NCBI GenBank assembly: GCA_963717115.1
Contig: CAVQVO010000020.1
Span: 496,001-560,000 of the forward strand
DNA: 64,000 nt
Reading direction: 5' to 3'
Origin: JBBQUN01 sp963717115
GTDB lineage: Bacteria; Actinomycetota; Acidimicrobiia; Acidimicrobiales; SZUA-35
Shown in pieces: positions 1-8,219 of the stretch. Below the pieces are notes generated by a model. That model had not been told where the DNA came from. It saw nothing but the letters and a program-made list of their open reading frames with translations, and did not search any database. Positions within the stretch are counted from its first letter, which is position 1; each line of letters begins with the position of its first letter. The translations under genes were made by a program, and so were the position numbers.

Positions 1-114
1 GCGAGCGTTCGCAGCCCCGAGGAGATCCGTCAGATGCTCGCTCGCTACCGCGACGGGCGGAACCGTCCCACCGACGCCGATCAGCAGAACCCCTCGAACG
101 GAGACCCGTCATGA
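1..114 (+). CDS. C-terminal end of a conservon sensor histidine kinase-like protein (partial)
   Basis: The first 37 codons are open from base 1 and stop at the TGA at 112-114, which overlaps the ATG of the next gene (ATGA). The short tail contains SPEEIRQMLARYRDGR. Tails of this type (SPEEVRxMLxRYRxG) end the large nitrate-sensor-like histidine kinases that head actinobacterial conservons. The three following genes (roadblock, DUF742, GTPase) are the rest of such a cluster, which supports the assignment. The catalytic domains lie outside the window, so the call rests on context and the tail only. Confidence 0.55.
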   Translation, partial: ASVRSPEEIRQMLARYRDGRNRPTDADQQNPSNGDPS

Positions 115-533
115 CCGTGCTCAGCACCCAGGCCACCAACGTGAACTGGCTCGTCAACAACTTCGTCGAGCGGATCCCCGGCGTGACCGACGCCGTGGTC
201 GTCAGCTCCGACGGCCTCCCGATCGCCGCCTCGGCCGGCCTCGACCGCGACTCGGTCGATCGGTTCTCGGCGGTGTCGTCGGGCCTGATCGGCCTCGCCT
301 ACGGGGCCGCCGGCCGATTCGGTGGGGGAGCGGTCACCGAGATCATCATCGAGATGCAGCACGCCTTCCTCTTCGTCACCGGCATCAGCGACGGATCACT
401 CCTGGCGGTCTTCGCCGAGTCGTCGAGCGATGTCGGTCTGGTGGCCTACGAGATGGCGGTCCTGGTCGAGAAGGCCGGCACGGTGCTCACGCCCGAGCTG
501 CGGGCCGAGCTCCAGGCGGCACTTCCACGATGA
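111..533 (+). CDS. Roadblock/LC7 domain protein of a conservon (CvnB-type)
   Basis: This 140-residue protein is a single roadblock/LC7 domain: the N-terminal helix (NWLVNNFVERIPGVTDAVVVSS) leads into DGLPIAAS, then a VTEIIIEM strand and a SLLAVFAE strand. Such proteins act like MglB, as partners or GTPase-activating proteins of the small GTPase encoded two genes downstream. The start overlaps the preceding stop and the end overlaps the next ATG (ATGA at 530-533), so the cluster is translationally coupled. In actinobacteria conservons are thought to form membrane-associated signalling complexes. The specific signal is unknown. Confidence 0.9.
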   Translation: MTVLSTQATNVNWLVNNFVERIPGVTDAVVVSSDGLPIAASAGLDRDSVDRFSAVSSGLIGLAYGAAGRFGGGAVTEIIIEMQHAFLFVTGISDGSLLAVFAESSSDVGLVAYEMAVLVEKAGTVLTPELRAELQAALPR

Positions 534-892
534 CCGCCGAAGACCGCGACCAGTTCGCTGCACTGCGGGTGCGGCCCTACCTCCTCACCGGCGGCAGGAC
601 TCGTAGCGCGGTCGATCTTCCTCTCGAGGCGATCGTTCGCTCCACTCCGACGGGTGTCCAGGCCGTGGCTTCGCTCGACAACGAGCGCCACCGCATCGTG
701 TCCCTGTGCCATCAACCGCAATCCATCGCCGAAGTCTCGGCCCATCTGCGCATGCCGCTGCAGGTGGCCAAGGTGCTCGTCGGTGACCTGATCACGGAAG
801 GCCTCCTGAGCACCCACGCCTCGACCGCGACGTCGAATCGACACGACGTCGCCCTGCTCGAGCGGGTCCTCGGTGGCCTCCAGTCCCTGTGA
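530..892 (+). CDS. DUF742 domain protein of a conservon (CvnC-type)
   Basis: The 120-residue product starts with the family signature VRPYLLTGGRTR (residues 13-24). A winged-helix-like region follows, with the typical conservon segment IVSLCHQPQSIAEVSAHL and then VAKVLVGDLITEGLL. This is DUF742, the third member of actinobacterial conservons, found between the roadblock protein and the GTPase. The helix-turn-helix look of residues 60-95 suggests binding to nucleic acid or a protein partner, but no function is established. The ATG overlaps the roadblock stop codon. Confidence 0.88.
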   Translation: MTAEDRDQFAALRVRPYLLTGGRTRSAVDLPLEAIVRSTPTGVQAVASLDNERHRIVSLCHQPQSIAEVSAHLRMPLQVAKVLVGDLITEGLLSTHASTATSNRHDVALLERVLGGLQSL

Positions 893-899
893 GGAAGCC

Positions 900-1469
900 A
901 TGACGAGCCCCAACCCCATCCCCGTGAAGATCGTGGTCGCCGGCGGCTTCGCCGTCGGGAAATCCACGTTCGTGAACTCGATCTCCGACATCGAGCCGCT
1001 GCAGACCGAGGCGGCCATGACCAAGGCCTCCGAGGCTGTCGACCACCTGGGCGATGCCACGACCAAGACGTCGACGACCGTGGCGATGGATTTCGGGCGG
1101 GTCGGGCTGGGCGAGGATCTCGTGCTCTACCTGTTCGGCACGCCGGGCCAGGACCGGTTCCACTTCATGTGGGACGAGCTGGTCCGTGGTGCCGTCGGTG
1201 CGGTCGTGCTGGTCGACACGAACCGGCTCGAGCAGTGTTTCGCGGCCGTCGACTACATGGAACGGCAGGGTGTCCCGTTCGTGGTCGCCGTGAACGCGTT
1301 CAACGGGGTGTTGCGTCATCACCCCGACGACGTGCGCGAAGCGCTCGATGTCCCGGCCCACATCCCGGTGGTCGTGACCGACGCCCGCCATCGTGCGGCC
1401 GTGCGGGACACGCTCATCAATCTGGTGCGCCACGCGATGACCCTGGCGAAGGCCCAAGCGCCGGCTTGA
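900..1469 (+). CDS. Small Ras-like GTPase of a conservon (CvnD/MglA-like)
   Basis: A 189-residue P-loop GTPase. The G1 motif is GGFAVGKST (residues 16-24) and G3 is FGTPGQDRF. The G4 region reads VAVNAF, lacking the canonical NKxD, as is usual for this ATP/GTP-binding family. With the roadblock protein it probably forms an MglA/MglB-like switch. The ATG at 900 is preceded by GAGG; an in-frame GTG at 873 would overlap DUF742 by 20 bases and is less likely. The 3' end including the stop codon lies in a tandem repeat (1458-1523). Confidence 0.9.
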   Translation: MTSPNPIPVKIVVAGGFAVGKSTFVNSISDIEPLQTEAAMTKASEAVDHLGDATTKTSTTVAMDFGRVGLGEDLVLYLFGTPGQDRFHFMWDELVRGAVGAVVLVDTNRLEQCFAAVDYMERQGVPFVVAVNAFNGVLRHHPDDVREALDVPAHIPVVVTDARHRAAVRDTLINLVRHAMTLAKAQAPA

Positions 1470-1523
1470 CAGAGCGTGGGGTGGCAGCGCCGGCTTGACA
1501 GAGCGTGGGGTGGAGCGCCGGCT
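1458..1523 (+). repeat. 28-29 bp tandem repeat, 2.3 copies, starting inside the GTPase stop region
   Basis: Copy 1 is 1458-1486, copy 2 is 1487-1514 and a 9-base partial copy is 1515-1523. Each copy starts GCGCCGGCTTGACAGAGCGT and continues GGGGTGG. The first copy contains the last four codons and TGA of the GTPase gene, so the gene's 3' end has been duplicated into the intergenic space. Replication slippage is the simplest cause. Confidence 0.9.
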
Positions 1524-1572
1524 GCGAGCGCGTTCGGTTGGTGAGCTCCCGAGGGGGTAGGCTCGCCGACCG

Positions 1573-2397
1573 ATGAGTGAGTCAGCCGACACGCCGAGTC
1601 CCGCGTCGATCGCCGCTCGGCCCCGATTGAGTCGGCTGAGTCGTTCGATCGAGGGTCAGGTCGCGATCATCACCGGAGCGGCGTCGGGAATGGGTCGGGC
1701 CATGGCCCAGCTCTTCGTCGACGAGGGCGCGAAGGTCGGACTGATCGACCGGACCGCCGGCGGGGTCGGGGTGGTGGCCGACGAACTCGCCGAGGCCGGT
1801 GGCGTCGTGGTGGGTCGCACCGCCGACGTGTCCGACCGAGACCAGGTCCTCGATGCCGTCGCCGGCATCCGCGGCGAACTCGGTCCGGTCGACATCCTCG
1901 TCAACAACGCCGGGGTCAGCATCCCGGCGGCGATCGACAGCGATGGCTACACGGCGGCGTGGGACACCACCTTCGGCGTCAACCTCGAGGCGCACACCAT
2001 CCTGATCCGGGCCTGCCTCGACGATCTGCTCCGCAACGGGTCGGGCCGGATCGTCAACATCGCGTCGACCGAGGGTCTCGGTGCGACGCCGTTCCTCACG
2101 TCCTACACGGCGTCCAAACACGGAGTCATCGGTCTGACCCGCGGCCTGGCGGTCGAGCTCGGCCGCCGAGGGGTCACGGTCAACTGCGTCGCCCCCGGCC
2201 CGATCCGCACGGGGATGACCTCGGCGATCGACGATCGCGACAAGGCCGCCTTCGCCCGCCGGCGGGTGCCGGTCGGTCGTTACGGCGATCCCGAGGAGGT
2301 CGCCCAGGCCGTGCTGTCGCTCTGTCTTCCGGCCTCGTCCTACATCAACGGCACGGTGCTCGTCGTCGATGGCGGCATGACCGCCCAGAACACGTGA
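1573..2397 (+). CDS. SDR family NAD(P)-dependent oxidoreductase
   Basis: A 274-residue classical short-chain dehydrogenase. It has the dinucleotide motif TGAASGMGRA (near residue 35), NNAG (LVNNAGVS, about residue 113), a Ser in NIASTEG, and the catalytic pair in YTASK. The PGPIRTGM segment follows. A 28-residue N-terminal extension precedes the Rossmann fold. The C-terminus (SSYINGTVLVVDGGM) is that of FabG-like enzymes. The substrate cannot be read from sequence. A TAGGCT box at 1558-1563 lies 9 bases before the ATG, suggesting a leaderless transcript. The stop overlaps the GTG of the nitroreductase gene. Confidence 0.9.
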   Translation: MSESADTPSPASIAARPRLSRLSRSIEGQVAIITGAASGMGRAMAQLFVDEGAKVGLIDRTAGGVGVVADELAEAGGVVVGRTADVSDRDQVLDAVAGIRGELGPVDILVNNAGVSIPAAIDSDGYTAAWDTTFGVNLEAHTILIRACLDDLLRNGSGRIVNIASTEGLGATPFLTSYTASKHGVIGLTRGLAVELGRRGVTVNCVAPGPIRTGMTSAIDDRDKAAFARRRVPVGRYGDPEEVAQAVLSLCLPASSYINGTVLVVDGGMTAQNT

Positions 2398-3125
2398 GGG
2401 CGCCCGACGACACCGGTCACGCCGGCCCCGGGCCCGACGATCCGGTCGGGCTGCTCGACGGGCTGGCAACGACCCGGGCGATCCGTCGATACCGAGACGA
2501 GCCGATTCCCGACGACGACCTGGCGACGATCCTGTTCGCCGCAACCCGGGCTCCGACCGGCTCGAATCGCCAGGGCTTCCGATTCCTGGTCCTGCGAGAC
2601 GGTCCGAAGGCCGCCGAGGCCAAGGCGATCCTGGGCGAGTCGTTCCGGGCCGGCTGGGCCGACAAGCGGTCCGACGACGGGTACGACTCGGGCAGCGGGT
2701 CGATCGACGACAGCCCCAAGGCTCGCCAGGCCCGGGCCATGGACCACTTCGTCGACCACTTCGAACAGACCCCGGTGGTCGTGCTGGCCTGCATCAAGAA
2801 GCGCCACCACTCGATCATGGACGGGGCGTCGATCTACCCGGCCTGCCAGAACCTCCTGCTCGCCGCTCGGGCCCTGGGCTATGGCGGCGTGCTCACGGGA
2901 TGGCACGGCATGGTCGAGGCCGAGCTCCGGGCGCTGCTGGGCATTCCCGACGATCACGACATCGCGGCGACGATCCCGCTCGGCCGACCGCAGGGCCGGC
3001 ACGGTCCGGTGCGACGGCGACCGATCGGCGAACTGGTCTTCGACGACGAGTGGGACGGCCCCGCCTCGTGGGCCGTCGAACCCGACGGCACCCGTCACAC
3101 CTCGGCCGGTCCGCCCAAGGGCTGA
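2394..3125 (+). CDS. Nitroreductase family FMN oxidoreductase
   Basis: The 243-residue product shows the nitroreductase FMN-binding start TTRAIRRYRDEPIPDDDL (residues 24-41) and APTGSNRQGFRFLVL. A central ACQNLLLAARALGYG segment and the C-terminal IPLGRPQGRHGPVRRRP complete the fold. It probably reduces a nitro, quinone or enone group with NAD(P)H. I chose the GTG at 2394 because it overlaps the SDR stop (GTGA), a coupling seen repeatedly in this window. The shared operon suggests the two enzymes act on one metabolite, but the substrate is unknown. Confidence 0.85.
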   Translation: MRAPDDTGHAGPGPDDPVGLLDGLATTRAIRRYRDEPIPDDDLATILFAATRAPTGSNRQGFRFLVLRDGPKAAEAKAILGESFRAGWADKRSDDGYDSGSGSIDDSPKARQARAMDHFVDHFEQTPVVVLACIKKRHHSIMDGASIYPACQNLLLAARALGYGGVLTGWHGMVEAELRALLGIPDDHDIAATIPLGRPQGRHGPVRRRPIGELVFDDEWDGPASWAVEPDGTRHTSAGPPKG

Positions 3126-3152
3126 ACGCTCGCCGATCGGTGACGTGACCGT

Positions 3153-3833
3153 TCAATAGGGTGCGGCGCCGAGGAAGTCGAGCCCCTTCTCGACGAAGGC
3201 GAACGCCTTCGGCAGGCCGAAGTGGTCGACGTTGCGCAGGGTGACGAGTTCGGCGTTGGGGAGGGCCTCGGCCAGGGGCTCGCCCGGTCCGGCGAAGTCC
3301 TTGTCGCCGATGATGACGAGGGTCGGCGCGGTGACCCGGGCGGCGGTCCCGCGATCGAAACTCGGCTGCGTACGGCGCAGGAACGCGGCGAGGGCCAGGG
3401 GGTCGTTCCCGTCGGACTCGGCCATGTTCTTGAAGTGCAGCCCGACCATGTCGTCGGGGTCGGCTCGACCCTCGATCGCGTCGAGGAGCGGGTTGCCGTC
3501 TCGCTCCTCGAAGAGGCGGGCCCCCATCCCGGCGACGACCAGGCGGCCGAAGCGCTCGGGGTGGGCTGCGGCGAGACTCAACACGATGCGGGCGCCGGCG
3601 GAGTAGCCGACGGCGTCGACGACGGTGTCGGCCGGGAGTTGGGCGGCGATCAGGTCCTCGACGGCGGCGTAGGCCTCGGGATCATGGGGCTTGTCGGCCT
3701 GCCCGTGCCCGAGGAGATCGGGAGCGATCACCTCGCGCCCGGCCTCGGTGAGGAGGTCGATCCAGCCCGGTTCGGCCCAGGTACGGAGGGCCGACGTTGC
3801 GAAACCGTGGACGAGGAGGACCGGGTTGCTCAT
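3153..3833 (-). CDS. Alpha/beta fold hydrolase
   Basis: A 226-residue hydrolase with the oxyanion segment VLLVHGFATSA (residues 5-15), nucleophile elbow GYSAG (Ser78), an acid near IIGDKD and the catalytic His in NVDHFG near residue 204. The family covers esterases, lipases and haloalkane-type hydrolases; the substrate is not evident. No signal peptide is visible, so it is cytoplasmic. On the minus strand a TACTGT box (3842-3847) sits 8 bases before the ATG, consistent with leaderless expression. It converges with the nitroreductase gene. Confidence 0.85.
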   Translation of the reverse strand: MSNPVLLVHGFATSALRTWAEPGWIDLLTEAGREVIAPDLLGHGQADKPHDPEAYAAVEDLIAAQLPADTVVDAVGYSAGARIVLSLAAAHPERFGRLVVAGMGARLFEERDGNPLLDAIEGRADPDDMVGLHFKNMAESDGNDPLALAAFLRRTQPSFDRGTAARVTAPTLVIIGDKDFAGPGEPLAEALPNAELVTLRNVDHFGLPKAFAFVEKGLDFLGAAPY

Positions 3834-3896
3834 GGCCGAGCACAGTAGGGGCCGATGCCGGCCGGGCCAAGTGGAGAACCGGCCCGGCCGCTCGAC

Positions 3897-4193
3897 TCAG
3901 GCCGCCACCAACCGTTCCCCGGTGCGAGTGCGGGCGTCGGGCGATCGGCTCTCGAGCCCCCGGGGGTCGGCCGAGCGGTGCTCCCCGCGCCGGGCCCGAC
4001 ATCCCTGGTCGCGCCGGATGGTGACGATGTCGGTCGTGCGGACGCTGGCCACCCGCACACTCCACGAATCGATCACCCGACGTCCGTCGTCGAGCCGGAA
4101 GAACGTCGTGAGCGGTCCCTCCTGGCAGTACGCATCGGCCCCGTCGATGTCGAGGTCGGTCTGGTCGGCGAGCGTGACGAGGAAGGAGGCCAT
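3897..4193 (-). CDS. Hypothetical protein, 98 residues
   Basis: I do not recognise a family. The N-terminal half (MASFLVTLADQTDLDIDGAD, then TTFFRLDDGRRVIDSWSV and ASVRTTDIVTIRRD) looks like a small beta-rich domain. The C-terminal 35 residues are arginine-rich and low in complexity. A TAGGTT box at 4200-4205 lies 6 bases before the ATG and supports a real, leaderless gene with this start. It is transcribed in the same direction as the PAP2 gene upstream, 77 bases away. Confidence 0.5.
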   Translation of the reverse strand: MASFLVTLADQTDLDIDGADAYCQEGPLTTFFRLDDGRRVIDSWSVRVASVRTTDIVTIRRDQGCRARRGEHRSADPRGLESRSPDARTRTGERLVAA

Positions 4194-4270
4194 GCCACGA
4201 ACCTAGGACGAACGCCCTGTGGGGAGGAAGGGGCGTAACCCTGTGTCTTTCCTGTGTTGTGCACAGGGTG

Positions 4271-5152
4271 TCAGCTGTGGACAACCGCGTTGTCGTCACC
4301 GATCTCGGCGCCGTCGCTCGCCACCGGTTGGTCCTGCGGGATCATCGCTCCGGCCGTCCGGGCCGCGCTGCGGGCGTCGGCCCAACGCCGTCCGTAGGCG
4401 TCCATCACCAGCCCGATGCCGAGGAGGGCCAGGGCGACGAACCCGTCGAGCCACCAATGGTGACCGGTCGCCGCGACCACGAAGAACGTGAGCGCCAGGT
4501 GGAGCAGCGCCAGCCATCGCCAGCGGCTCGTACTGGCCGCGACGATCCCGAACGACACCACGGCCGCCCAGCCGATGTGGATCGAGGGCATCGCCGCGAA
4601 CTGGTCGGAGACGCCGGTTCCGACGGGCCCGTAGACCGACATCCCGTAGCGGGTCGACAGATCGACGAACCCGAGCTCGGGGAGGAACCGTGGCGGGGCG
4701 ACCCGGATGAACCGGATGACCAGGCAGAACGCCGTCAGGATGACGAGGCCGGTGCGCCACCGGAGGTAGTGCTCGCGATGGAAGACGAAGAGCCAGATGA
4801 GGAACACGATCAGCGAGGGGACGTGCACGATGGCGTAGTAGGCGGTGGTGAACCGGGCGAGCAGATCGTGCTCCATCACGAAGTGCTGGAGCGAGAGTTC
4901 GGTCGGCAGGTGGAGCGCCTGCTGCCAGTCGTTGAGCGTGCGGGCCCGTTCGATGGCGCCGGCGTCGTGTTTGAGCGGCAGGACCCGGGCCACCCGCCAG
5001 ATCGAGTAGACGCCGGCGATGAACGCGAACTCGCGAGCGGCGGGGATCACGGCCACCGACCACCGGCTCGGACGCCGCCGGCCGAGACCGAACGCAATCA
5101 GCCCGCTGATCAGCGAGGCGATGGCGGCTTCGTCCCAGGTGGCCCACTTCAT
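4271..5152 (-). CDS. PAP2-superfamily membrane phosphatase/transferase
   Basis: A 293-residue integral membrane protein with about six hydrophobic segments (for example SLIVFLIWLFVFH, LVILTAFCLVIRF, LLHLALTFFVVAATGHH). It has the PAP2 catalytic core in the inositol-phosphorylceramide-synthase-like arrangement: PSIHIGW (second motif His) and GHHWWLDG (third motif His and Asp). RFIRVAPPRFLP carries the basic first-motif region. It probably acts on lipid phosphates or transfers phospho-head groups at the membrane. I chose the ATG at 5152 because the upstream in-frame codons encode an Arg-rich unconserved stretch. Confidence 0.8.
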   Translation of the reverse strand: MKWATWDEAAIASLISGLIAFGLGRRRPSRWSVAVIPAAREFAFIAGVYSIWRVARVLPLKHDAGAIERARTLNDWQQALHLPTELSLQHFVMEHDLLARFTTAYYAIVHVPSLIVFLIWLFVFHREHYLRWRTGLVILTAFCLVIRFIRVAPPRFLPELGFVDLSTRYGMSVYGPVGTGVSDQFAAMPSIHIGWAAVVSFGIVAASTSRWRWLALLHLALTFFVVAATGHHWWLDGFVALALLGIGLVMDAYGRRWADARSAARTAGAMIPQDQPVASDGAEIGDDNAVVHS

Positions 5153-5240
5153 GGACGACCATCTTGCCAGGCCGGCGATGCGATCCCCTTCGCGGCGGCG
5201 GCGATTGGTCGGTGACGAGGCGAGGACGTCCCGGACGCGT

Positions 5241-5268
5241 GTCAGCCGGTGGCAGGCCACCGGCTGAC
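5241..5268. other. Perfect 12-bp inverted repeat between divergent genes
   Basis: GTCAGCCGGTGG and CCACCGGCTGAC are separated by CAGG. The repeat lies between the divergent PAP2 (start 5152) and DUF5522 (start 5387) genes, so neither gene can use it as a terminator. It lacks a T-run on either strand. It may be an operator or an RNA hairpin in the leader of the DUF5522 gene. Confidence 0.5.
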
Positions 5269-5386
5269 CAATCCCCCGTTTGTACCCCCGGCGGCTGCGA
5301 GCGTGACACTCGACACATCACCGGTCGCTCCTCATGCTACGCAGTCGGCTCGGCCCGTGTCAACGACGACACCCCGTTACGCTCCG

Positions 5387-5620
5387 ATGGTGCCGTCGAC
5401 CGCCCGTCTCCGACCCGACCCGCTGGTCCCCAAGCCCGGACGCCTCGATCCCACCCGGGCCGATCACGGCGCCGCGCTCGCCGCCCACGACGCCGCCGTG
5501 GCCGACGGTGTGCCGGGCTATCTCGATCCCGGCTCGGGTCTGTTCGTGATGACCGCCGCCGCCCTCGCCGATCGGGGCTCCTGCTGCGACAACGGTTGCC
5601 GGCACTGTCCTTATGAGTGA
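5387..5620 (+). CDS. DUF5522 family protein, 77 residues
   Basis: The C-terminus carries the family pattern: PGYLDPGSGLFVMTAAAL, then RGSCCDNGCRHCPYE at the very end. The four-cysteine CCxxxCxxC cluster suggests metal or Fe-S binding, but the function is unknown. The ATG at 5387 matches the compact size of the family; longer in-frame starts only add Pro/Ser/Thr-rich sequence. The last codons and the TGA form the first unit of a 16-bp tandem repeat (5609-5688). Confidence 0.8.
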   Translation: MVPSTARLRPDPLVPKPGRLDPTRADHGAALAAHDAAVADGVPGYLDPGSGLFVMTAAALADRGSCCDNGCRHCPYE

Positions 5621-5688
5621 GGGCCCTTATGAGTGAGGGCCCTTATGAGTGAGGGACCGTACGAGTGAGGGACCGTACGAGTGAGGGT
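5609..5688 (+). repeat. 16-bp tandem repeat, five copies, starting at the DUF5522 stop codon
   Basis: Units start at 5609, 5625, 5641, 5657 and 5673. The first two are CCTTATGAGTGAGGGC, the third differs only in its last base, and the last two are CCGTACGAGTGAGGG followed by A or T. The first unit holds the last two sense codons (partly) and TGA of the gene upstream. The array runs to 56 bases before the next ATG. The two sequence variants are grouped, suggesting stepwise expansion. Confidence 0.92.
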
Positions 5689-5744
5689 CCGGTAGGGTGC
5701 CGCCGTTTTCGTCCCGAGAGGGCGGGCAGGTAAGGTCACCGGCC

Positions 5745-6569
5745 ATGACCGAACGTATCGCCATCTCGATCGACGACGCCGGCGTTGCCGACGTGCGCCT
5801 CAACCGTGCCGACAAGATGAACGCCCTCGACCCGCTCATGTTCTCGGCGCTGGTCGAAGCCGCCGACGAGCTGGCCAAGAACACCGCCGTCCGCTGCGTC
5901 GTCCTGTCGGGCGAGGGGCGGGCGTTCTGCGCCGGGCTCGACTTCTCGAGCTTCCAGGGGATGGCCGACGGTGAACGCGACACCGATGCCGCGCCCCGCG
6001 CCACCGATCTGCCACCCGACCGGATCACCCACCACGGCCAGCAGGCCGTCTACGGCTGGACCGAGCTCCCGGTTCCGGTGATCGCCGCCGTTCACGGCCA
6101 TGCCCTCGGCGGTGGGATCCAGTTGGCGCTCGGGGCCGACATCCGTTTCGTGCACCCCGACGCCAAGCTGTCGGTGCTCGAGGTCCGTTGGGGTCTGATT
6201 CCCGACATGACCGGCACCCAGGCGCTGATCAACCTGGTCGGGCTCGACGTCGCCAAGGAGCTCACGTGGACGGGGCGCATGGTCTCGGGAACCGAGGCCG
6301 TCGAACTCGGGCTCGCCACCCATCTGTCGGATGATCCCCGCCGTGACGCCCTGGCGATGGCGGCCGACATCGCCGCCAAGTCACCGCACGCGATCCGGGC
6401 CGGGAAGCGCCTGTTCAACGCCGCCCCGAAGGTGAGCGTCGCCGAGGGGTTCGCAGCCGAACGAGCCGAGATCGGGGCCCTGATCGGCTCACCCAACCAG
6501 AAGGAATCCGTGAAGGCCTTCTTCGAGAAGCGACCGGCCCGGTTCGCCGAACCCGAACTGAACGCCTGA
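5745..6569 (+). CDS. Crotonase-family enoyl-CoA hydratase/isomerase
   Basis: A 274-residue crotonase. Seen are NRADKMNALDP near the N-terminus, the first oxyanion loop GRAFCAGLDFSSF and the second HGHALGGGIQLALGADIRF. The VRWGLIPDMTGTQAL helix and C-terminal FFEKRPARF complete the fold. The insert between residues 75 and 100 is typical of a mycobacterial EchA subgroup. It acts on an acyl-CoA, probably in fatty-acid or branched-chain catabolism. TAAGGT at 5731-5736 lies 8 bases before the ATG. Confidence 0.88.
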   Translation: MTERIAISIDDAGVADVRLNRADKMNALDPLMFSALVEAADELAKNTAVRCVVLSGEGRAFCAGLDFSSFQGMADGERDTDAAPRATDLPPDRITHHGQQAVYGWTELPVPVIAAVHGHALGGGIQLALGADIRFVHPDAKLSVLEVRWGLIPDMTGTQALINLVGLDVAKELTWTGRMVSGTEAVELGLATHLSDDPRRDALAMAADIAAKSPHAIRAGKRLFNAAPKVSVAEGFAAERAEIGALIGSPNQKESVKAFFEKRPARFAEPELNA

Positions 6570-6584
6570 CCGATCGCCGGCTCG

Positions 6585-8187
6585 TCAGTGGCCGATCGCC
6601 GCGCCCGTCAGGGCCCGCGGATCGGCCATGCCCGCCAGATGATCTCCGGCCACCTCGATCAGGTGGGCGTGGCCGAACAGGCCCAGCCCGTGGGGCTGTT
6701 CGTCGACCCGATGGCCGCGTTCACGCAGACCGTCGGCCCAACCGGAACCGGTTTCGATCGCCACGGTCAGCCGATCGGGAGACGGACCACGTGTCGAAGC
6801 CGATCGCATCGGGAATCGTGAGGGTGAACCGGGGTGAGCTCACGTTGGTGCCCGGTCCCTGCCCGGCCTGCAACATCCGGGCCAGCATCTGCAGCACGAC
6901 CTGCGGTTGTCCGTCGCCACCCATCGTGCCGAGCACCGAACGCAGCGAGCCGTCGCCCCGGGTGACCAGGGCCGGAGACAGGGTGCTCGGTGGACGTCGC
7001 CGCGGTCCGAGCTCGGCGGGGTGTCCCTCGTCGAGCGAGAAGCCGAGACCCCGGTTGTGGAGGAACACGCCGACGTCGGGCACCGTGATGTGCGCACCGA
7101 ATCCCGAGGCGTTGGACTGGATGAGCGACACGCCCATGCGGTTGCGGTCCGCAGCGCAGAGGTAGATCGTGCCGCCACCGGCACGTGGCGGAGCGACGCG
7201 TGCCGCGACCCGGGGGTCGATGGCCGAACGACGGGGGCCGAGGCGCTCCTCGCCGACGAGTCGTTGGCCGTCGGCCCCTTCGAACAGCACGTCGTTGCGA
7301 TCGAACGCCGCCTGCTTGGCCGCCTCGATGAGGAGGTGCGCCCACTGCGGATCGTTCGGATCATCGGGCAGGTCGAGTCCGTCGGCGATGACCGCACCGG
7401 CGAGTGACAGGTACCCCTGGGAATTGGGCGGCGTCGTCCAGAGCCGGTGACCCCAGGCTTCGGCCGACACCGGTTCGACCCAGTCGGCGAGCGGGGAGCG
7501 GAGGTCGGCATCGGTGTACAGGTCGGCGCCCCCTCCGCCCCGACCCCGTCCGAGTTCGAGCAGGCCCTGACCGAACTCCCCCTCGTACCAGCCCCGCCGG
7601 CCCTCGCCGACGATGGCCCGAAGACTGCGGGCGAGACCGGGTCGGGTGATGACCGCACCGGTCCGGGGTGGACGTCCCGTTGCCAGGAAGTCGTCATTGC
7701 CCGGAACGTGCGCGATGGCCCGGCTGCTGAACGCCAGATGCGGTGACGTCGCGAAGCCGTTTTCGGCCAGCTCGATCGCCGGTTCGAGGACCTGCTCGAT
7801 CGGGAGCGAACCGAACTCGGCGTGCAACCCGAGCCAGCCGTCGACACAGCCCGGGACGGGTACCGTCCGGAGATCGTCCCGGAACGGCATCTCGGTGAGC
7901 CCCTCGGCCCGCATGGCGGCTGCGTCGCTGCCCGAACCGGCCCGTCCCGATGCGTTGAGCGCCCGGGGTGGCGCCCCCGGGACGTGGACCAGCGCCCAGA
8001 GGTCGCCGCCCATGCCGCACAGGTGCTGCGACGTGACGGTGAGCGCGGCCGACGCGGCGATCGCGGCATCGGCGGCGTTGCCGCCGGCGGTGAGCATGCG
8101 GAGGCCGGCTCCGCTGGCGACGTGATCGATGGTGCAGACCATGCCGTTGACGGCCCGGCGCGTGGTCTCGATGTGGAACGATGTCAT
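6585..8187 (-). pseudogene. Gamma-glutamyltransferase family protein, interrupted by a +1 frameshift near its C-terminus
   Basis: The main frame (stop at 6721) encodes a GGT-like Ntn hydrolase: AAGGNAADAAIAASA and MGGDLW near the N-terminus, then GGGTIYLCAADR with the predicted catalytic Thr. HNRGLGFSLD, STLSPAL and TMGGDGQPQ follow. After FDTWSVS, at about 6777-6783, homology moves into the next frame, which reads PDRLTVAIETG and ends in the typical DPRALTGAAIGH at 6585. Removing one base restores a 533-codon gene. Either the gene is newly broken or the base is an assembly error. The ATG at 8187 or another 36 bases upstream could start it; both overlap or abut the neighbouring phosphodiesterase gene. 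Confidence 0.85.
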
Positions 8188-8219
8188 GCCGCTGTGTAGC
8201 GGCGCAGGACGGGGGTCTG

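Noticed and set aside
4276..4284. TGTGGACAA, an actinobacterial DnaA-box match
   Set aside because: It is a single copy inside the end of the PAP2 gene, without clustering, an AT-rich region or dnaA/dnaN nearby.
5609..5688. Short CRISPR-like array
   Set aside because: The 16-bp units are contiguous with no spacers, and no cas genes are present.
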